A program made the translations under genes and the position numbers. Below are positions 17,481-25,719 of a stretch of DNA of 64,000 nucleotides, piece after piece. The notes beneath the pieces are model-generated. The model was not told where the DNA came from. It ran no database searches and worked only from the letters and a program-made list of their open reading frames with translations. The stretch lies in contig NZ_AZXF01000012.1 of NCBI RefSeq assembly GCF_000515115.1, positions 1 to 64,000 of the forward strand, in the 5' to 3' direction. Numbering within the stretch: position 1 is the stretch's first letter; each line of letters begins with the position of its first letter. Source of the DNA: Nocardiopsis sp. CNT312. GTDB lineage: Bacteria; Actinomycetota; Actinomycetes; Streptosporangiales; Streptosporangiaceae.

Positions 17481-18268
17481 TGTGCCGACACCTCGCCTAC
17501 CTCGGGCCGCCGCGTACGGTGCACGACCTGCTGTACGCGGCGCCCCACGCCCTGCTCGTCCAGTCCTGGGCGCCCCGGATACAGCGACACGGCACCGTCA
17601 ACGCCGACGGGTTCGGCGTCGGCTGGTACCCCGGCCCCGGCGAGCCGCTGCGCTACCGGCGCGCCATGCCGATGTGGGGCGACGCCTCCTTCGCCGACGC
17701 CGCCCGGTCCATCTCCTCCGGATGCGTCGTGGCCGCGGTCCGCGACGCCACCGTCGGCTTCGGGTCGGAGGAGTCGGGTGCCCAGCCCTTCCGCGCCGAC
17801 CGGCTGCTGTTCAGCCACAACGGCGCCGCCGAGGACGACGAGGCGCTCGCCGCCGCGCTGTCCGGCCCCCCGCCGCCCGGGGCGCTGGACGCCCGCGCCC
17901 CCGTGGACTCGGCCCCGCTGTTCGCGCACACGGTACGGCTGTGGCGCTCCTCCGGCGACCTGGCGGGCACCCTGGCCGCCGTGGTCGCCCGCGCCCGCGA
18001 GCACTCCGCGGGCCGGTACAACCTCCTGGCGAGCGACGGCGCCTCGATCGCCGCCACCGCCGCCGGGGACACGCTCTTCACCCTGCGCGAACCCGGGGGA
18101 GGGGTCTTCCTGGCCTCCGAACCCTTCGACGACCGTCCCGACTGGCGCGAGGTGCCCGACGAATCGGTGGTTCTCGCCACCGCGGAGCGCACCCTGACGC
18201 GCCCTCTGACGGAGCACGCCCCACCACCACACCAGGAGGCAGTATGTTCCGGATCGACCGAAACCTGA
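17480..18268 (+). CDS. egtC: Gamma-glutamyl hercynylcysteine sulfoxide hydrolase EgtC
   Basis: A 262-residue class II glutamine amidotransferase-type hydrolase that removes glutamate from the EgtB product. It begins MCRHLAYLG, so Cys2 is the N-terminal nucleophile after Met removal. NADGFGVGWY and LLFSHNGAAED match the Ntn-hydrolase core, and SGRYNLLASDG the later strand. ATG 17480 shares one base with the egtB stop (TGATG). The final 25 bases overlap the egtD start in another frame, which is somewhat more overlap than elsewhere in the operon. Confidence 0.94.
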   Translation: MCRHLAYLGPPRTVHDLLYAAPHALLVQSWAPRIQRHGTVNADGFGVGWYPGPGEPLRYRRAMPMWGDASFADAARSISSGCVVAAVRDATVGFGSEESGAQPFRADRLLFSHNGAAEDDEALAAALSGPPPPGALDARAPVDSAPLFAHTVRLWRSSGDLAGTLAAVVARAREHSAGRYNLLASDGASIAATAAGDTLFTLREPGGGVFLASEPFDDRPDWREVPDESVVLATAERTLTRPLTEHAPPPHQEAVCSGSTET

Positions 18269-19218
18269 CCGCCGACGACCTCGACAAGGCCCTCCGCGAG
18301 GACGTCGCCGAGGGACTCACCGCCTCCCCCAAGCGGCTCCCGCCCAAGTGGTTCTACGACGAACACGGCAGCGCCCTGTTCGAGGACATCACCGCGCTGC
18401 CGGAGTACTACCCCACCCGCGCCGAGCGCTCGATCCTCGCCGAGCGCTCCGACGAGATCGCCGACGCCGCCGACGCCGAGGTCCTCATCGAACTCGGCTC
18501 CGGCTCCGGCGTGAAGACCCGCCTCCTGCTCGACGCCATGCTCCGCCACGGCCGCATCACCGGATTCGTCCCCGTCGACGTCAGCGGCGACTTCCTCGCA
18601 GCCTCGGCCGCCGAGCTCGCCGGGGACTATCCAGGACTGGACGTGCACGCCGTCGTCGGCGACTTCGAGGAGCACCTCGGGCTGCTCCCCGCGGCCCGTG
18701 ACGGCGGACGCCGCCTCCTCGCCGTCCTGGGCTCCACCATCGGCAACCAGGAACCCAGGGCCCGTGCCGCCTTCCTCCGCGACGTCAGAGGCGTCCTGGA
18801 CGCCGGGGACTCCCTCCTGCTCGGTACCGACCTCGTCAAGGACCCCGCCCGCCTCGTCGCCGCCTACGACGACGCCCAAGGGGTCACCGCCGCTTTCAAC
18901 CGCAATGTCCTGCGCGTCATCAACCACCGGCTGGGGGCCGATTTCGACCCGGCCGCCTTCGACCACGTCGCCCTGTGGGACGCCGAACGGGAGTGGATCG
19001 AGATGCGCCTGCGCGCCCGCACCGCCCAGCGCGTCCGGGTCGCCGACCTCGGCCTGTCCGTCGGCTTCGCCGAGGGGGAGGAGATGCGCACGGAGATCTC
19101 CGCCAAGTTCCGCCGCGAGGGCCTGGGCACCGAACTGGAGGGGGCCGGGTTCGCCCCCGCCCGCTGGTGGACCGACCCCGCCGACGACTTCGCACTCGTC
19201 CTGGCCACCGCCCGCTGA
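18244..19218 (+). CDS. egtD: Histidine N-alpha-methyltransferase EgtD
   Basis: A 324-residue SAM-dependent enzyme that trimethylates histidine to hercynine, the first committed step of ergothioneine synthesis. PKWFYDEHGSALFEDIT at the N-terminus, the SAM loop LIELGSGSGVKTRLLL, FVPVDVSGDFL, and LGSTIGNQEP are hallmark EgtD segments; the C-terminal FRREGLGTELEGAGF is also typical. ATG 18244 has AGGAGG at 18234-18239 and overlaps egtC by 25 bp. No EgtE-type PLP lyase follows; the next gene is dapB after 67 bp, so the last C-S cleavage must be done by an enzyme encoded elsewhere or by another route. Confidence 0.96.
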   Translation: MFRIDRNLTADDLDKALREDVAEGLTASPKRLPPKWFYDEHGSALFEDITALPEYYPTRAERSILAERSDEIADAADAEVLIELGSGSGVKTRLLLDAMLRHGRITGFVPVDVSGDFLAASAAELAGDYPGLDVHAVVGDFEEHLGLLPAARDGGRRLLAVLGSTIGNQEPRARAAFLRDVRGVLDAGDSLLLGTDLVKDPARLVAAYDDAQGVTAAFNRNVLRVINHRLGADFDPAAFDHVALWDAEREWIEMRLRARTAQRVRVADLGLSVGFAEGEEMRTEISAKFRREGLGTELEGAGFAPARWWTDPADDFALVLATAR

Positions 19219-19285
19219 CCGCCGGCGACGGGCCGACCACAGCGTGGACGACCGGCGGCGTCCCCGGCTCCGGTACGGTGGTGCC

Positions 19286-20032
19286 GTGTTCAAGGTAGGG
19301 GTTTTCGGCGCCGACGGGCGCATGGGGTCAGAGGTCGTCAAGGCGGTTCAGGGCGCAGACGACATGGAGTTCACCGCGGGCGTCGACACCGGCGACGACC
19401 GCGACAGGGTGCTGGGGTCCGACTGCGTCGTCGACTTCACCCACCCCGACGCGGTGATGGACCACCTGGAGTGGCTCATCGGCCACGGCATCCACGCCGT
19501 CGTCGGCACGAGCGGATTCGACGAGGCCAGGCTGGCGAAGGTGCGCGCCATGCAGGCCGCCGCCGGGTCCGGCGCCAAGGTCCTCGTCGCCCCCAACTTC
19601 GGCGTGGCCGCCGTCCTCATGATGGACTTCGCGCGCAGGGCCGCCCCCTACTTCGACTCCACCGAGATCGTCGAACTGCACCACCCGAACAAGGCCGACG
19701 CCCCCAGCGGCACCGCCTATCGCACCGCCGAACTCGTCGCCCAGGCGCGGCGCGAGGCCGGTGCCGCCCCGATGCCCGACGCCACCACCTCGGAGATCCC
19801 CGGGGCCCGCGGTGCCGACGTCGACGGCGTCCGCGTCCACGCACTGCGCATCTCCGGGCTCATCGCCCATCAGGAGGTCGTGTTCGGCACCGACGGTGAG
19901 ACCCTCAAGATCCGGCACGACTCCATGAACCGCGCCTCCTTCATGCCGGGCGTGCTGCTGGGCGTGCGACGGGTCGCCGACCTGCCCGAGCCGCTCACCC
20001 TCGGACTGGAACCGCTCCTGGGTCTGGAGTAG
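19286..20032 (+). CDS. dapB: 4-hydroxy-tetrahydrodipicolinate reductase DapB
   Basis: Reduces the DapA product with NAD(P)H in the lysine/diaminopimelate pathway that feeds peptidoglycan. The Rossmann loop is FGADGRMG at the very N-terminus, and the catalytic segment ELHHPNKADAPSGTA contains the conserved His-His and Lys. Length (248) is normal. GTG 19286 follows egtD by 67 bp; the cytoplasmic enzyme is the partner of DapA, which is encoded 2.8 kb downstream rather than alongside. Confidence 0.96.
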   Translation: MFKVGVFGADGRMGSEVVKAVQGADDMEFTAGVDTGDDRDRVLGSDCVVDFTHPDAVMDHLEWLIGHGIHAVVGTSGFDEARLAKVRAMQAAAGSGAKVLVAPNFGVAAVLMMDFARRAAPYFDSTEIVELHHPNKADAPSGTAYRTAELVAQARREAGAAPMPDATTSEIPGARGADVDGVRVHALRISGLIAHQEVVFGTDGETLKIRHDSMNRASFMPGVLLGVRRVADLPEPLTLGLEPLLGLE

Positions 20033-20056
20033 CTGGAGTAGGAGGGGCCCGCCCGA

Positions 20057-20542
20057 TCAGGGGGACGACAGCACCGGTGTGCCGTCCTCCAGGTAGAGCG
20101 GGCCGCCGCCGTCGGCCACCGACAACGCGGCGAGCATCCGCCGCGCCGCGTTCGCCGACAGCACCCCGTGCAGGTCGGCCGGGTCGTGCCACGCCCACCC
20201 CGACAGCTCCTCGGGCGGCAGCCGCAGCTCGGCGCCCTCGGGGAGTTGGGCGGTGAACAGCCACTGCACCGCCGCGGTGCGCGGCGGGCGCGCCGGAACC
20301 CAGTCCACGGCGGCCAGGCGCACCACACGCGCCGCCACCCCCAGTTCCTCGCGCAGCTCCCGCAGGCAGGCCGCCAGCGGCGACTCGTCCTCCTCGATCA
20401 CCCCGCCGGGGATGCCCCACGGCTGCTCGGGGACGTAGACGCGCTCCACCAGCAGCACACGACCGGCGGGCGAACGGATCACCGCGCCCGCCGCCCCGCG
20501 CGTGGCGGGCAGGTTCGCGAAGAACTCCTCCTCGGTTTCCAC
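20057..20542 (-). CDS. Nudix hydrolase
   Basis: A 161-residue hydrolase of nucleoside-diphosphate-linked substrates. The Nudix box GGVIEEDESPLAACLREL continuing REELGV fits G-x5-E-x7-REUXEEXGU exactly, so the Mg2+-binding helix is intact. The start is GTG 20542 (VETEEEFFANLP), preceded by a G-rich stretch but no perfect Shine-Dalgarno. It is convergent with dapB (24 bp apart) and lies just downstream of menA on the same strand, so co-transcription with menA is likely. The substrate cannot be read from sequence. Confidence 0.88.
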   Translation of the reverse strand: METEEEFFANLPATRGAAGAVIRSPAGRVLLVERVYVPEQPWGIPGGVIEEDESPLAACLRELREELGVAARVVRLAAVDWVPARPPRTAAVQWLFTAQLPEGAELRLPPEELSGWAWHDPADLHGVLSANAARRMLAALSVADGGGPLYLEDGTPVLSSP

Positions 20543-20571
20543 GCCCCCGACCCTAGCGAAGGGGACCCTGG

Positions 20572-21444
20572 TCAGCCCAGGGCGATCCCGACCGAGAACA
20601 GCACCCCGAACGCCATCTGGAGCTTGCCGGTCTCGCCCAGCCCCAGCACCAGGTCGCGGCCGGTCTGCCCGCCCAGCACCCGTCGCAGTGGGGCCACCGC
20701 CAGCGGCAGTGACAGCAGGACGAGCACCACCCACCAGGACAGCGGTGCCAGGGACAGCGCCCCCAGGTAGGCGGTTGCGATCGCGCCTGTGTACAGCCGC
20801 CGCGTCCGCACCTCGCCCAGCCGCACCGCCAGGGTGATCTTGCCGGTCTCCCGGTCGGTGGGAATGTCCCGCAGATTGTTGATCACCAGCACCGAGCACG
20901 ACAGCAGCCCCACCGGCACCGCCGCCACCCACGCCTGCCACGGAGCCGAACCCACCTGCACGAACACGGTACCCACCACGGCCACCAGGCCGAAGAACAC
21001 GAACACCGACACCTCGCCCAGGCCCCGGTACCCGTACGGGGAGCGCCCGCCGGTGTAGTACCAGGCGGCGGCGATCGCGACCGCGCCCACCGGCAGCAGC
21101 CACCACGACGACACGGCCACCAGCACCAGGCCCACGACGGCCGCGACGGCGAAGCTCGCCAGCGCCGCCGCCAGCACCTGGCGCGGCGGGGCGAGCCCGG
21201 CCGCGGTCAGCCGCACCGGCCCGGACCGCTGTTCGGTGTCGGTGCCCCTGACACCGTCGCTGTAGTCGTTGGCGAAGTTCACCCCGATCTGGAGCGCCAC
21301 CGCCACCGCCATCGCCAGCAGAGCCTTCCACCACACGAACCCGTCCAGGGCCAGGGCCAGGGCGGTGCCCGCCGCGATGGGGACGACCGAGTTCGGGAAG
21401 GTGCGGGGGCGCGTCCCCGAGACCCATTGACTGAACGTGGCCAC
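20572..21444 (-). CDS. menA: 1,4-dihydroxy-2-naphthoate polyprenyltransferase MenA
   Basis: A membrane prenyltransferase of the UbiA superfamily that attaches the isoprenoid tail to dihydroxynaphthoate in menaquinone synthesis. The first Asp-rich motif is NFANDYSDGVRG (~residue 70) and the second is NNLRDIPTDRETGK; eight or so hydrophobic helices are spread over 290 residues. GTG 21444 is preferred because GGGAGG stands six bases upstream; ATG 21468 would add eight residues. Only this step of menaquinone synthesis is encoded here. Confidence 0.95.
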   Translation of the reverse strand: MATFSQWVSGTRPRTFPNSVVPIAAGTALALALDGFVWWKALLAMAVAVALQIGVNFANDYSDGVRGTDTEQRSGPVRLTAAGLAPPRQVLAAALASFAVAAVVGLVLVAVSSWWLLPVGAVAIAAAWYYTGGRSPYGYRGLGEVSVFVFFGLVAVVGTVFVQVGSAPWQAWVAAVPVGLLSCSVLVINNLRDIPTDRETGKITLAVRLGEVRTRRLYTGAIATAYLGALSLAPLSWWVVLVLLSLPLAVAPLRRVLGGQTGRDLVLGLGETGKLQMAFGVLFSVGIALG

Positions 21445-21526
21445 GCGGCGGTCCTCCCACGACTTCACTTACCGAACAGTAGTCCCTTCACGGTAGCCGC
21501 TGTCCGCGGGCGGTCCGCCCGGACCA

Positions 21527-22081
21527 CTACTCCCCGATGGCGGCGTGCAGGCGCACCATCGGCAGCCGCTCGCCCAGGTCGATCTCCCGCCGGGCCCCGT
21601 CCGCGCGCCACCCGCACGACTCGAAGAACGCGCGCAGGGCGTTGCCGGCCTCCGGCACCCACACGTGGACGGTCGCGCAGCCGGACTCCACGAGCTGGTC
21701 CACCGCCGCGTTCAGCAGGCGGCTCCCGTGCCCCCGGCGCACATGCCCCGGGTCCACGTGCAGCGCGAACACCTCCGCGTCCCTGGCGGGCCACAGGTCG
21801 GGGTCCCCGGCCGGACCGAACGCGGCGAAGCCCGTCACCGTCCGTTCCCCGTCGATCAGGTCCGTGGCCACCACCAGCCGGTGCTTGGACGTGGGCGGGG
21901 ACTCCAGCGCTGCGGTCCACTGCGCGTGGAAGCTGGCGCGCGCCTGCGGTCCGGACATCTCCGCCAGGACCTCCCCGGGGATCAGGTCCCCGTACACCGC
22001 CCGCCACGACTCCACCTGGACGGCCACGACGGCGTCCACGTCGGAGGTGCGGGCGGGGCGGACGAACTGGGCGCCGGACAC
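21527..22081 (-). CDS. GNAT-family N-acetyltransferase
   Basis: A 184-residue acetyl-CoA-dependent acetyltransferase. The fold is recognisable from VRPARTSDVDAVVAVQVESWRAVY (split here as VRPARTSDVDAV and VESWRAVYGDLIP), the acetyl-CoA loop VDPGHVRRGHGSRLL, and the closing AFFESCGWRADGARRE. GTG 22081 is chosen because AAGGAGG lies six bases upstream, a much better site than at ATG 22138, which would add 19 unlikely residues. It faces away from the small 4-TM gene. Substrate unknown: could be an antibiotic, a small amine or a protein N-terminus. Confidence 0.85.
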   Translation of the reverse strand: MSGAQFVRPARTSDVDAVVAVQVESWRAVYGDLIPGEVLAEMSGPQARASFHAQWTAALESPPTSKHRLVVATDLIDGERTVTGFAAFGPAGDPDLWPARDAEVFALHVDPGHVRRGHGSRLLNAAVDQLVESGCATVHVWVPEAGNALRAFFESCGWRADGARREIDLGERLPMVRLHAAIGE

Positions 22082-22158
22082 GGGCGGCCTCCTTGTCGAG
22101 GCAAGATCATCGTGATCGGAGTTTCCCGACCTTGCCATGGCATGGGAACATCTACGTC

Positions 22159-22536
22159 GTGAGCCTCATTATCAGAGTTATCGTGAACGCGCTCGCCCTT
22201 TGGGCGGCTGTCTTCCTCATCGACGGCGTCGACGTCACGGCCCAGGACACCTTCGGGCAGATCCTCGTCTACCTTGGTGTGGGTGTGATCTTCGGCCTGG
22301 TCAACGCGATCATCAAACCGATCGTGAAGGCCGTGGGATGCCTGTTCTACGCCCTGACCCTGGGACTGATCGGGCTGGTCGTCAACGCGCTGCTCCTTCT
22401 GCTCACGGGGTGGATCGCCGGACAGGTCGGCCTCGCCTTCGAGGTCGAGTGGTTCTGGCCGGCGTTCTGGGCGGCGATCGTCATCTCCGTCGTCAGTTGG
22501 CTGCTGGGGCTGTTCCTGCCCGACGGCGACGACTGA
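22159..22536 (+). CDS. Four-TM phage-holin-like family protein (PF04020)
   Basis: A 125-residue membrane protein with four hydrophobic helices, matching the actinobacterial/cyanobacterial 'mycobacterial 4 TMS phage holin' family. The signature is LGVGVIFGLVNAIIKPIVK followed by LTLGLIGLVVNALLLLLTGW. Despite the name these are chromosomal proteins of unknown role and not evidence of a prophage. GTG 22159 (MSLIIRVIVNALALW) has no strong Shine-Dalgarno. A clear terminator hairpin follows at 22585-22613. Confidence 0.85.
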   Translation: MSLIIRVIVNALALWAAVFLIDGVDVTAQDTFGQILVYLGVGVIFGLVNAIIKPIVKAVGCLFYALTLGLIGLVVNALLLLLTGWIAGQVGLAFEVEWFWPAFWAAIVISVVSWLLGLFLPDGDD

Positions 22537-22584
22537 CCCATCCCCCCTGACCTCCCGTTCCCGTCGCCCTGACCTGCGGCGGAT

Positions 22585-22613
22585 CCGGGCCCGCCCGCGT
22601 GGGGCGGGTCCGG
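22585..22613 (+). terminator. Hairpin terminator
   Basis: A 12-bp stem (22585-22596 with 22602-22613, one G-U pair) and a 5-nt loop, 50 bp after the stop of the 4-TM protein gene. There is no long U-tract, as usual in actinomycetes. Confidence 0.65.
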
Positions 22614-22714
22614 AGGGGGTAGGTTCACTTCCCGGGCCCCCTACCTCGACCCACGAGGACGGGCGGACCCGCAACGGCACCGCGGCGCCGACCGCGGAGC
22701 CCACACGATCTTTC

Positions 22715-22745
22715 CCGCGACCGGAGCGGACTCCACCGGTCGCGG
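22715..22745. promoter_or_regulatory. 10-bp inverted repeat upstream of dapA
   Basis: CCGCGACCGG at 22715-22724 pairs perfectly with 22736-22745 across an 11-nt loop. It could be a transcript leader hairpin or a regulator site for the dapA-rnj operon; nothing decides between these. Confidence 0.35.
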
Positions 22746-22877
22746 CGGCGGTACGCGGTGCCGCAGACCCGCGCCCGCGCACGGGTTCTTTCGACTGTTG
22801 ACACACCGACGAGAGGGGGAGGGGCACCCCGGGCCACCACGCACACGAGGCGGGCGGCCCGGAAGCCTGAAGAAGCC

Positions 22878-23849
22878 ATGACGGACACGAAGAACCGTCC
22901 CTTCGGCAAGATGCTGACCGCGATGGTCACGCCCATGCTCGAAGACGGGGAAATCGACTACGACGGCGCGGCCCGACTGGCCACGTACCTGGTCGACGAG
23001 CAGAACAACGACGGCCTCATCATCAGTGGGACGACGGGGGAGTCGCCCACCACCAGCGACGACGAGAAGGACCGGCTCCTTCGCACGGTCCTGGAGGCGG
23101 TCGGCGACCGCGCCACCATCGTGGCCGGTGTGGGCACCAACGACACCCGCCACAGCGTCAGGCTCGCCAGGGGCGCGGAGAAGGCCGGGGCGCACGGCCT
23201 TCTCGCCGTGACCCCGTACTACAACAAGCCCCCGCAGGAAGGGCTCATCCAGCATTTCACGACGATCGCCGACACCACCGAACTGCCGGTGATGCTCTAC
23301 GACATCCCCCACCGCACGGGGACGCCGATCGCCTCCGAGACACTGGTCCGGCTGGCCGACCACCCGCGCATCGTCGCCAACAAGGACGCCAAGGACAACG
23401 TCGGCGCCAGCTCGTGGGTGATGGAGCGCACCGACCTCGCCTACTACTGCGGCACCGACATCCTCAACCTCCCCCTGCTGTCGGTGGGGGCCGCCGGGTT
23501 CGTCAGCGTCTGCGGCCACATCGTCGGCAAGGACCTGCACGACATGATCGACGTCTTCGAGAGCGGAGAGGTCGGCCAGGCACTGGCCATCCACCGCCGC
23601 CTCACGCCCGTCTACACGGGGATGTTCCGCACCCAGGGCGTCATCACCACCAAGGCGGTGCTCAACCTGTTCGGCCTGCCCGCCGGTCCGGTGCGCACCC
23701 CCCTGGCGGAGGCCTCCAACGAGCTCACCGCGCTCCTGCGCGAGGACCTGGCCGCGGCCGGCGTCAAGGGCCCCATCGGCCTCGCTCCCCACCAGGCCGT
23801 TCCCGCCAGCGCCGTCCACGTCGAGCGCCTGGCGGAGGGGTCGCTGTGA
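22878..23849 (+). CDS. dapA: 4-hydroxy-tetrahydrodipicolinate synthase DapA
   Basis: Condenses pyruvate with aspartate semialdehyde at the entry of the lysine/diaminopimelate branch. The Schiff-base lysine is K169 in VANKDAKDN, the substrate loop ISGTTGESPT and the tyrosine loop VTPYYNKP are conserved, and the 323-residue TIM barrel is complete. ATG 22878 is followed by typical N-terminal MLTAMVTPM. Its stop overlaps the start of RNase J by four bases (GTGA), the common actinobacterial dapA-rnj pairing. Confidence 0.96.
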   Translation: MTDTKNRPFGKMLTAMVTPMLEDGEIDYDGAARLATYLVDEQNNDGLIISGTTGESPTTSDDEKDRLLRTVLEAVGDRATIVAGVGTNDTRHSVRLARGAEKAGAHGLLAVTPYYNKPPQEGLIQHFTTIADTTELPVMLYDIPHRTGTPIASETLVRLADHPRIVANKDAKDNVGASSWVMERTDLAYYCGTDILNLPLLSVGAAGFVSVCGHIVGKDLHDMIDVFESGEVGQALAIHRRLTPVYTGMFRTQGVITTKAVLNLFGLPAGPVRTPLAEASNELTALLREDLAAAGVKGPIGLAPHQAVPASAVHVERLAEGSL

Positions 23850-25531
23850 GCCACCCGCACCCCGAACTGGGGCCCCCGCCGCCGCTCGGCGACGGGGCCC
23901 TGCGCGTCGTCCCGCTGGGCGGCCTCGGTGAGATCGGCCGCAACATGACGGTCTTCGAGTACGGCGGCCGCCTGCTCATCGTCGACTGCGGTGTCCTCTT
24001 CCCCGAGGAGGAGCAGCCCGGCGTCGACCTCATCCTGCCGGACTTCGACTACATCCGGGACCGGCTCGACGATATCGAGGCGGTCGTGCTCACCCACGGG
24101 CACGAGGACCACATCGGCGGGGTCCCCTTCCTGCTGCGCGAGCGCCCCGACATTCCGATCGTCGGATCCAAGCTCACCCTGGCGCTGATCACCGCCAAGC
24201 TCGGTGAGCACCGTATCAAGCCCGAGACGTTCCTGGTGGAGGAGGGCGAGCGGCACGACTTCGGCCCCTTCGGTCTGGAGTTCTTCGCGGTCAACCACTC
24301 CATCCCGGACGCACTGGCGGTCGGTATCCGTACCCCCGCTGGCACGGTGCTGCACACCGGCGACTTCAAGATGGACCAACTGCCGCTGGACGGGCGCCTC
24401 ACCGACCTGGGCGGCTTCGCGCGCTTCGGTGACGAGGGCGTGGACCTGCTGCTGTCGGACTCCACCAACGCCGAGCAGCCCGGGTTCGTCGTCAGCGAAC
24501 GCGACCTGAACGAGGCCATCGACAAGGTCTTCCGCACCTCCGACAAGCGCGTGGTGGTGGCCTGCTTCGCCTCCCACGTGCACCGCGTGCAGCAGGTCAT
24601 CGACGCCGCCGTCAAACACGGGCGCAAGATCGCGTTCGTGGGCCGCTCCATGGTCCGCAACATGAACATCGCGCGCGACCTGGGCTACCTCAGCATCCCC
24701 GGCGGCACCATCGTCGACGTCAAGCAGCTCGACGACCTGCCGCCCGAGGAGGTCCTGCTGGTGTGCACCGGCTCGCAGGGCGAGCCCATGGCCGCCCTGA
24801 GCCGCATGGCCAACCGGGACCACCAGATCCGGATCGAGCAGGGCGACACCATCCTGCTCGCCTCCTCGCTGATCCCGGGCAACGAGAACTCCGTCAACCG
24901 GGTCATCAACGGCCTCACCCGCTGGGGCGCCAAGGTCGTGCACAAGGGCAACGCCCTGGTCCACGTGTCCGGACACGCCTCCGCGGGTGAACTGCTGTAC
25001 GTGCTGAACATGGTGCGTCCGCGCAACTTCCTGCCCGTGCACGGCGAGTGGCGGCACATGCGCGCCCACGCCGAGCTCGCCCAGCTCGCCGGCGTCCCCA
25101 AGGACCGCATCTCCATCGCCGAGGACGGCGTCGTCGTCGACCTGTACAAGAACCGTGCCAAGATCGTCGGCGCGGTCCAGGCCGGATACGTCTACGTGGA
25201 CGGCTCCTCGGTCGGCGACGTCTCCGAGGCCTCGCTCAAGGACCGCCGCATCCTCGGCGAAGAGGGGTTCATCTCCGTGGTCGTGGCCGTGGACTCCACC
25301 ACCGGCAAGATCCTCGGCGAACCCGAGATCCACACCCGCGGAGCGGGCATCGCGCCCGACGCCTACGACGACGTCATCGACCGCCTCCAGGCAGCCCTCG
25401 ACAAGGCCGCCGCCGACGGCGTCAACGACCCGCACCAGCTTCGCCAGCTCGTCCGGCGCAGCGCGGGACGCTGGGTGAACGAGACCTACCGTCGGCGCCC
25501 CATGATCATCCCGGTCCTGGTGGAGGTCTGA
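23846..25531 (+). CDS. rnj: Ribonuclease J
   Basis: A 561-residue metallo-beta-lactamase/beta-CASP ribonuclease with 5'-3' exonuclease and endonuclease activity in mRNA decay and rRNA processing. The metal motif LTHGHEDHIGG is near residue 78, CGVLFPEEEQPGVD precedes it, and the beta-CASP and later motifs LVCTGSQGEP and VHVSGHASAGE are present; a C-terminal domain completes the protein. GTG 23846 overlaps the dapA stop. A perfect terminator hairpin follows at 25547-25584. Confidence 0.96.
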   Translation: MSHPHPELGPPPPLGDGALRVVPLGGLGEIGRNMTVFEYGGRLLIVDCGVLFPEEEQPGVDLILPDFDYIRDRLDDIEAVVLTHGHEDHIGGVPFLLRERPDIPIVGSKLTLALITAKLGEHRIKPETFLVEEGERHDFGPFGLEFFAVNHSIPDALAVGIRTPAGTVLHTGDFKMDQLPLDGRLTDLGGFARFGDEGVDLLLSDSTNAEQPGFVVSERDLNEAIDKVFRTSDKRVVVACFASHVHRVQQVIDAAVKHGRKIAFVGRSMVRNMNIARDLGYLSIPGGTIVDVKQLDDLPPEEVLLVCTGSQGEPMAALSRMANRDHQIRIEQGDTILLASSLIPGNENSVNRVINGLTRWGAKVVHKGNALVHVSGHASAGELLYVLNMVRPRNFLPVHGEWRHMRAHAELAQLAGVPKDRISIAEDGVVVDLYKNRAKIVGAVQAGYVYVDGSSVGDVSEASLKDRRILGEEGFISVVVAVDSTTGKILGEPEIHTRGAGIAPDAYDDVIDRLQAALDKAAADGVNDPHQLRQLVRRSAGRWVNETYRRRPMIIPVLVEV

Positions 25532-25546
25532 CCGGGTCCGACCCGT

Positions 25547-25584
25547 GCACGGCCCGAGGCGCAGCCGGCGCCGCCGGGCCGTGC
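25547..25584 (+). terminator. Hairpin terminator after RNase J
   Basis: A perfect 10-bp stem (GCACGGCCCG at 25547-25556 with 25575-25584) whose 18-nt loop is itself GC-rich and can pair. It lies 16 bp after the rnj stop and before the ftsK promoter region. Confidence 0.7.
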
Positions 25585-25719
25585 GCTCTTCACGGGACCG
25601 AACAGGGGACACGCCGCGTGAAATCCGACGGCATGGCACCGCCCTAGTAAAATGGCCGGGCGCGGCGTGCCGCCCTGCCCGCCGGAGTCGAACGAGGCGT
25701 CTCTTGGAGGTAACCCCCG

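Larger units (their letters stand above)
22537..22877. other. Intergenic region before dapA
   Basis: These 341 bp contain no convincing gene. They hold a terminator hairpin for the upstream gene (22585-22613) and a second 10-bp inverted repeat (22715-22745) 130 bp before the dapA ATG. The promoter for the dapA-rnj transcript must lie here; GTTGACAC near 22796 resembles a -35 box but no matching -10 is obvious. Confidence 0.5.

Noticed and set aside
22159-22536. Holin as evidence of a prophage
   Set aside because: The family is a chromosomal 4-TM family and no phage gene is nearby.
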